From Voacanga thouarsii (taxonomy: Eukaryota; Streptophyta; Magnoliopsida; Gentianales; Apocynaceae): a stretch of DNA of 64,000 nt. Location of the stretch: assembly GCA_026120185.1 (NCBI GenBank), contig JANUWF010002432.1, positions 593,501 through 657,500 of the forward strand, read 5' to 3'. A program made the position numbers and the translations under genes. How positions within the stretch are numbered: position 1 is the first letter of the stretch; each line of letters starts with the position of its first letter. Positions 59,404 to 64,000 of this stretch are shown here, in pieces. The notes under the pieces are model-generated. The model saw only the letters and a program-made list of their open reading frames with translations. It ran no database searches and was not told the DNA's origin.

Positions 59404-61241
59404 TTGCGTCGCGCCTTGGTTGCTGCTGATTTCTTGGAGAAACAACCATCTTCTCATGACGATTCTATACAGAATATAGCAACAACCACAAACATGAGTA
59501 CTAATATCTCTTACTCCACCTCTTTGGTTGCTTCTCATGTCTCTATTAATACTTATCGATATATTGTCTTATCATTTGGAGATGTTCCCCAATTTATTGA
59601 GTGTTGTATTCATAAGGATAATATTGAACTAAAAGTGGGGTATAGGTTTTTTATTCCTTAAAATTTAGTGGTAAAAAAAGAAAAAAAAGGGTTAATTTTG
59701 GGATTGTTAAAACATCATCTTTTGTTGTGGACTCCTCTCTTATTTAAATGTTTAAGGAGATTAATACTGAGAAAGCGATTCTTGATTCAATAAATGCATT
59801 GAGTGATAAATCTCTACAGTGCAAAGAGGATTCTTTTGAGTTACATCAATTATCTATCGAGCACATATACACGATCGATCCTATGCTAATACATGCACTT
59901 AAATCATGTCTATCTCCTAGCCAATTGCAAAGTGTTCTAGAAAGAAGAGAGAAATTGTTCTTAGGGATAAGGAAGTATGAAGTTGATTATGGTGATACAA
60001 GAATATCAGTCCAACAAACTTCAACTATAGAATAGTTACGAAAAGTGATAAATGATGATTCTATTAGTTCTGACTCTCAACGTAAAGATGGACTTGGTCA
60101 GGAATAGGACAAGGGAAAAACCATCCTTGAAACAGGGGCACCTGATGTAAAGCCTAAGGATGAGGTAGAGTTGTAAATGTGAATAACGGAGCAACAAAAA
60201 GAAAGACTAGACAATCTAGCCAAAAGAAAGAAGAGCCTGTCAAGAAATTGAAAACTCAAGAAGATGGTGTTGAGTTACACAAATTCTATGGTGATGCAAG
60301 TAAGCGATAGTTTCATGTCATTTCCAATAAAAAGTGTGCTGGAGAAAAGAAAGATTGACCTGTTAAAGTTTAACCATCTTAGCCTATGTAAAGCGCTATT
60401 GGATGCAGGTTTGTTAGGAACAGTTGATTACATTGAAGAGTGTAATGATATTCTAGGAAGGGAATTCTATGCCAATCTGAAGATAACAATTATAAATAGT
60501 AAAGGTCTGTTTTATCAATGTGTTTTGGTACGGGGAGCTTTAATTACATTCACTCCTACATCTTTATCAAAGGTATTTGAGATTCCCTATTTGAAGTAGA
60601 TAGTAGGTCTAGGTGATGAAGTTGATCTAAAATATGTGTGAAAAGTTCTGACCAATGGCACAATTGGTAGTTGGTGTGAAAATGGCTATCTTAAATCTTC
60701 ACAGTTGACAGGGTTTTACTTCTCAATCTATAAAATCTCTTGTTACAACTAGATACCCGCTAACAATGTCTTCATTTTCTTAAAGGAGAGAGCAGTACTA
60801 TTGTACAAGATAGGGGGAAGAATGCTATTTAATCTTGGTGATCTCATTTTTCAGTAGATTGTTCGTTATGTTTATCTCTCTTCTGCCAGTCCTCTGCTGC
60901 TTCCATATCCCTATCTGCTGACTGAGTATCTGCGAGCTTACCTAAGCTGTGTTCATTTATCTTCTGATACAATTGTTAAGGACTTGAAGACTCTGTGTCC
61001 GCCTTTGAAAAGGCCATTTGTGTTGAAAACTTTTGCAGCTACACTGATACCCTTAAGGAAGTCTTCTAGACTTGAAGGCCAAACTTCTGTGAAACTTGCT
61101 AGTGTTCCATCTGGTGTTGTCAAGCCTCCATCCTCACAACTAGCCAGTCAATCCTCTATTATTGATAATCTTCAACGTCTTCAAGCCTCCGTTGACTCTC
61201 TTACTTCTCAGGTTTATGTCTTACTCAAGGAGGTTCACTAA
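59404..61241 (+). pseudogene. Third ORF (env-like position) of the SIRE-type element, broken
   Basis: Open pieces at 59404-59661, 59748-60035, 60264-60599 and 60984-61241 are separated by stops; the last three share a frame. The central block has IDLLKFNHLSLCKALLDAG and ILGREFYANLKIT, then FTPTSLSKVFEIP. This matches the 'putative plant transposon protein' family and resembles the accessory frame of the Athila-like element near 7000. The end (QSSIIDNLQRLQASVDSLTS) looks like a coiled coil. SIRE elements commonly have an env-like frame here, but I see no clear membrane segment. Function is unknown. Confidence 0.7.
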
Positions 61242-61720
61242 GTGCAAGATGATCAGCTAATTTTATACAACATCCTCACTCACTCTGACTCGTCTCATCC
61301 TTAAATTTTCTCTTTGGCTTTATTTGCTACAAAAATAGGCAGTGTTTGTTGGTATTGGTATTACTGATAGACCTAATGTTGATGTTCTAATGTTGATATT
61401 GTTTTTGTTCAAGGATATTGTGGGTGCTGCTACAATATAGTCTGTAAGAGTAATTAGGTTGACTGCCTTCCTAGGATTCTTCTTTTTGGATGTTGTTATC
61501 TGTTATTGCTACATCTACATCTAAATCTACTATGTTTCTAAGCTGGTGACTCTATGATAATTAGCTATTATGTTGGTATTATGTTAGTCACTACTTAATA
61601 TTCTTGTGTTATTTGTCTTTCGTGATTGGATGTGCTTCATATTTCTACAATGACGGAAGTTGAGTAAGACACAATGAATGACAAGTGGGATTTAGATGCC
61701 GTTTTGCATCAAACAGTGCC
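61242..61720 (+). other. 3' untranslated region of the SIRE-type element
   Basis: T-rich non-coding sequence between the third frame and the polypurine tract. It ends with 'tttgcatcaaacagtgcc', a typical SIRE context just before the tract. Confidence 0.65.
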
Positions 61721-61732
61721 AAAGGGAGAGAT
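61721..61732 (+). other. Polypurine tract of the SIRE-type element
   Basis: The sequence aaagggagagat lies directly before the 3' LTR and would prime plus-strand synthesis. Confidence 0.85.
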
Positions 61733-62757
61733 TATTAACAATATGTATTGTGATATCTATTAGTAATTGGCACAATTTGATGTGAACTAAATAAATGAGC
61801 TTTACAATCAGAATCTACCATGAGATCTTGTTGGATTATTTGCCCAAGATTCTATGTATATTTGCAAGTACAAAGATTGGAGGATCTTTGAGAAAACTCA
61901 GGATAAAAGCAGTATAACATAGTGAAATTGTGAAACCATGTATGTATGTTCCAACAATTTCCTAGATCATATAAACTACAGGTCTCTATGTTAATATATA
62001 TAAGTCCATGAACTTGAAGAAGTTGGTGTGTGGGTGAACAAGAAAGAAACTGAGTGGTCTGTTTGCTATTACCTGCAAAGATTGTGTAAGGAAGAGAGAT
62101 GCTTATGAAATTTTATTAAGTAGATTGGTATTAAGTGATACGATTTTTGAATACACTTTATAAGTAGGGTTGTTTATTCGGTTTCGGTTTCAAATTTCGA
62201 TTTTATGTATTTTGGATAAAATTGAACCAAATCGAAATTTCTATAAAACCGAATAAACCAAACTGAAATGGTTGAACCAAACTGAAATATTACATAATCA
62301 TAATTTATATATAAATAAATAAATATTAATTAATATTTTAATATTAGTTATATATTTTTAATTAAAAATATAATTACAGTTTTTTTTGGTTTTTAATTTT
62401 TAATTTTGAAAAATCGAAAACCGAACCGAATTTCATTAAAACCAAATCGAATTGAAATTCGATTCAGTTCAATTCGAGTTCAATTCAAAATTTTGGTTTA
62501 AACTGAATAGTGCACATCTCTATTTATAAGAGTTTGATGCATGCAATTTGATGAGAGTTTTTTGTTGTTCTTGTGAAAGCATGCTTCAGTGATTCAAGCT
62601 ATATCTGCTATTATTGTCCTATGTTTATTGAATGTGTTTGGATTGTGTTTTATTATCAAAGCTCAAAACCCTTCTTATGGGGAGATTGCTGAGGTCAAAC
62701 GAGAACCCATTGAGTTGTAGCAACGATGAATGAAAGACATTCAATCCGTGAAGTTGA
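61733..62757 (+). repeat. 3' LTR of the SIRE-type element, truncated, with a MITE inside
   Basis: It matches 33474 to about 34130 of the 5' LTR; its first bases are TATTAACAATATG instead of TGTTGAAGATATG. A MITE interrupts it at 62165-62522. The match stops at 62757 where an Angela-type LTR begins, so the last 280 or so bases of the LTR are missing from the window or lie further right. Confidence 0.83.
62165..62522. mobile_element. hAT-type MITE
   Basis: The 358-base insertion is flanked by a perfect 8-base duplication TTTATAAG (62157-62164 and 62523-62530). The ends are TAGGGTTGTTTATTCGG and, reversed, TAGAGATGTGCACTATTC, partial inverted repeats of the hAT kind. The inside has 'ggtttcggttt' and complementary 'aaaccgaaccgaa' words and could fold. 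It has no coding capacity; a hAT transposase elsewhere must have moved it. The SIRE 5' LTR has the empty site. Confidence 0.87.
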
Positions 62758-63435
62758 TGTTGGAATGTATGCCCTCTTAGACTAGGTTTCTAGTGTAAAT
62801 ATCAAATATTTTAATAAAAGATTTTATTTTCAGAAATCGTTTGTGAATTAATTTTCTTTATTTGTGCACATTTTCGTCTAGAAAAGACCCATTATGTTTA
62901 AATAAGTTATCCATGTGAATGGAGGTCTTTCACAGTAAGGTATGGATCATGGGTTATTTAAACATATAAACATTCGTTCTTAACCGATTGATGAGAATGG
63001 GAATCTCATCATGTTTAGGTTATTATGTTATGAATTTCAAGTGGGGAATGGCTTATCTTTAGCCAGTGAGTAGACAACTCACTTCATGACATAAGCGTAT
63101 TTCGAATACGTAGAATAGGACCTGTGGTAGTGGTTTCTAAAAGTACTTTATGGTAGAAACCTAGACTATTACTGCTACAATATAGACTAGTACTCTATGA
63201 TTTGAGTATGAGTTGGTGGTCTGACGAAGTTGGAAACATATACTTTGATATGATATAGTTGAGGTTCTATCGTAGGGCCAATATACTTGCATGTTGGTAT
63301 GTGTGACTAGTTAGTTAAGATAGACTTGTACAAGATAGTTTCTATATTATATCGCCCCTTGTGGTTGTTTGAATAATCTAAATATCCAGGGCCCTGGGAA
63401 ACATGACTTAGATGTTTGCTTTAGGGTAGCTCCCT
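62758..63435 (+). repeat. Truncated Angela-type LTR
   Basis: It starts TGTTGGAATGTATGCCCTC and follows the Angela-2 LTR closely through 'gccagtgagtag', 'gcgtatttcgaatacgtag', 'gtagggccaatatacttgcatgttgg' and 'gctttagggtagctccct'. There the match stops abruptly. GTTGA precedes it (62753-62757), a possible left TSD. The rest was deleted or pushed beyond the window by another insertion. Confidence 0.83.
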
Positions 63436-64000
63436 GAAGGATTGAACATAATAGAGCATACAAACTCAGTGAATGAAAATGGAAGAACATGAACAATATA
63501 TAGAGTATGGCAGCATCATGGTGGGCTTAAAACATACCTGTTGGAGCCTTAAAATTTTGAAGAACATTGAAGAAAGCTTTGAACCTAGGAAAACAGCTTC
63601 TTCCTTCCTCACCAACGTCTGGTGCACTACAGTGAAGCTCCAGTGCAATCACAGTCTAGTTTTCTTCCTCTGGTGAAGCATAAATGCCAAGCTTTCTGAT
63701 TTACGGAATATGACCACTGCCTAAAAACATTGGTGAGCACTCAATTTTGATGAAGAAATGATCGTCCATTTTTTCTCATTTTCACAAGCTGTTCATTCTC
63801 AGCTTTCTCGCCTATTTCACGACATGGCTTTTCAGTTTAAGAAAACAAAAGCCAGTGAAAGAAATCTAAGAGCCAGAAAACCAAACAGCACATGAGAGGC
63901 CGAGAGACAGGAGACCTTTCATTTTTTTCCTCCTTTTATTTATTTTATTTTTCCACACAGAAAGCCAAGAGTCATGAAACCAAAAATAATTATTTTGATA
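63436..64000. other. Unassigned sequence at the right edge
   Basis: It starts abruptly inside the Angela-type LTR with 'tgaaggattgaacataat'. The composition is less AT-rich than its surroundings and short overlapping frames occur on both strands (63473-63676, 63466-63648), none with a known domain. It may be the first 565 bases of a further insertion whose far end lies outside the window. Confidence 0.4.

Larger units (their letters stand above)
33474..62757 (+). mobile_element. SIRE-type Ty1/copia retrotransposon with five nested insertions
   Basis: Order on the plus strand: 5' LTR, initiator-Met primer site, gag with zinc knuckles and a long coiled coil, protease, integrase, reverse transcriptase, RNase H, a third frame, polypurine tract and a 3' LTR that is cut short. 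The gag style (WKAVEIEW, FEKLKMGEHE), the WYLxSGCxxHMTG protease and the extra frame between pol and the 3' LTR place it in the SIRE (Maximus) lineage. Insertions: 36533-46040, 46131-52188 (itself containing 46154-50484), 52349-56540, 62165-62522 and 62758 onwards. Its own sequence totals roughly 9.5 kb. All genes are broken. Confidence 0.85.

Noticed and set aside
63466..63676. Small coding gene at the right edge
   Set aside because: Overlapping short frames on both strands show no similarity to known families, and the sequence starts at an abrupt transposon junction.
1..64000. CRISPR array, bacterial-type operon or defence system
   Set aside because: There are no regularly spaced short repeats and no prokaryotic genes. 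All coding remnants are plant retroelement proteins.

Overview
The window is a gene-free, transposon-packed stretch of a plant nuclear chromosome, most likely from a flowering plant and probably a dicot. The sequence is AT-rich. Every recognisable coding fragment belongs to plant LTR retrotransposons: the Angela-type and SIRE-type lineages of Ty1/copia, an Athila-like Ty3/gypsy element, and solo LTRs. Primer-binding sites match plant initiator-Met tRNA (copia) or tRNA-Asp (gypsy). I found no host protein gene, rRNA, genuine tRNA or CRISPR array. Lineage names rest on remembered motif similarity, not on a search.

Stack 1 (1-31165) is a nest that can be unwound through target-site duplications (TSDs). 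A minus-strand Angela-type element (Angela-0) runs off the left edge; its 5' LTR is 359-1147 plus 30229-31165. An Athila-like gypsy element (1148-30228, minus strand, TSD TCCCT) sits inside that LTR. The gypsy was itself hit by a copia solo LTR (3401-5250, TSD GTACA) and by the full-length Angela-1 (8990-27441, plus strand). Angela-1's 3' LTR was then split by the full-length Angela-2 (17216-26420, plus strand). The gypsy keeps a gag gene and an extra 'putative plant transposon protein' reading frame, but I see no pol genes, so it looks non-autonomous.

Between the stacks (31166-33473) is about 2.3 kb of AT-rich DNA. It holds no convincing gene, only an old fragment of a SIRE-type LTR.

Stack 2 (33474-63435) is a plus-strand SIRE-type copia element. 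In order it has a 5' LTR, gag, protease, integrase, reverse transcriptase, RNase H, a third reading frame, and a 3' LTR that is cut short. It is interrupted by Angela-3 (36533-46040, TSD AGAAC), a copia solo LTR (46131-52188) that itself contains a 4.3-kb chromovirus-like solo LTR (46154-50484, TSD CTATA), a second 4.2-kb solo LTR of that family in the opposite orientation (52349-56540, TSD TGCAG), a hAT-type MITE in the 3' LTR (62165-62522, TSD TTTATAAG), and a truncated Angela-type LTR (62758-63435). The last 565 bases are unassigned.

All retroelement genes carry stop codons, frameshifts or lost catalytic residues, so no complete open gag or pol remains. The points most worth checking are the pol-less gypsy, the related accessory reading frame carried by both the gypsy and the SIRE element, the repeated hairpin units in the gypsy LTRs, the inverted pair of giant solo LTRs with an embedded tRNA-like segment, and the GC-rich leader cassettes that differ between the Angela copies. 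I did not find a new defence or metabolic system.
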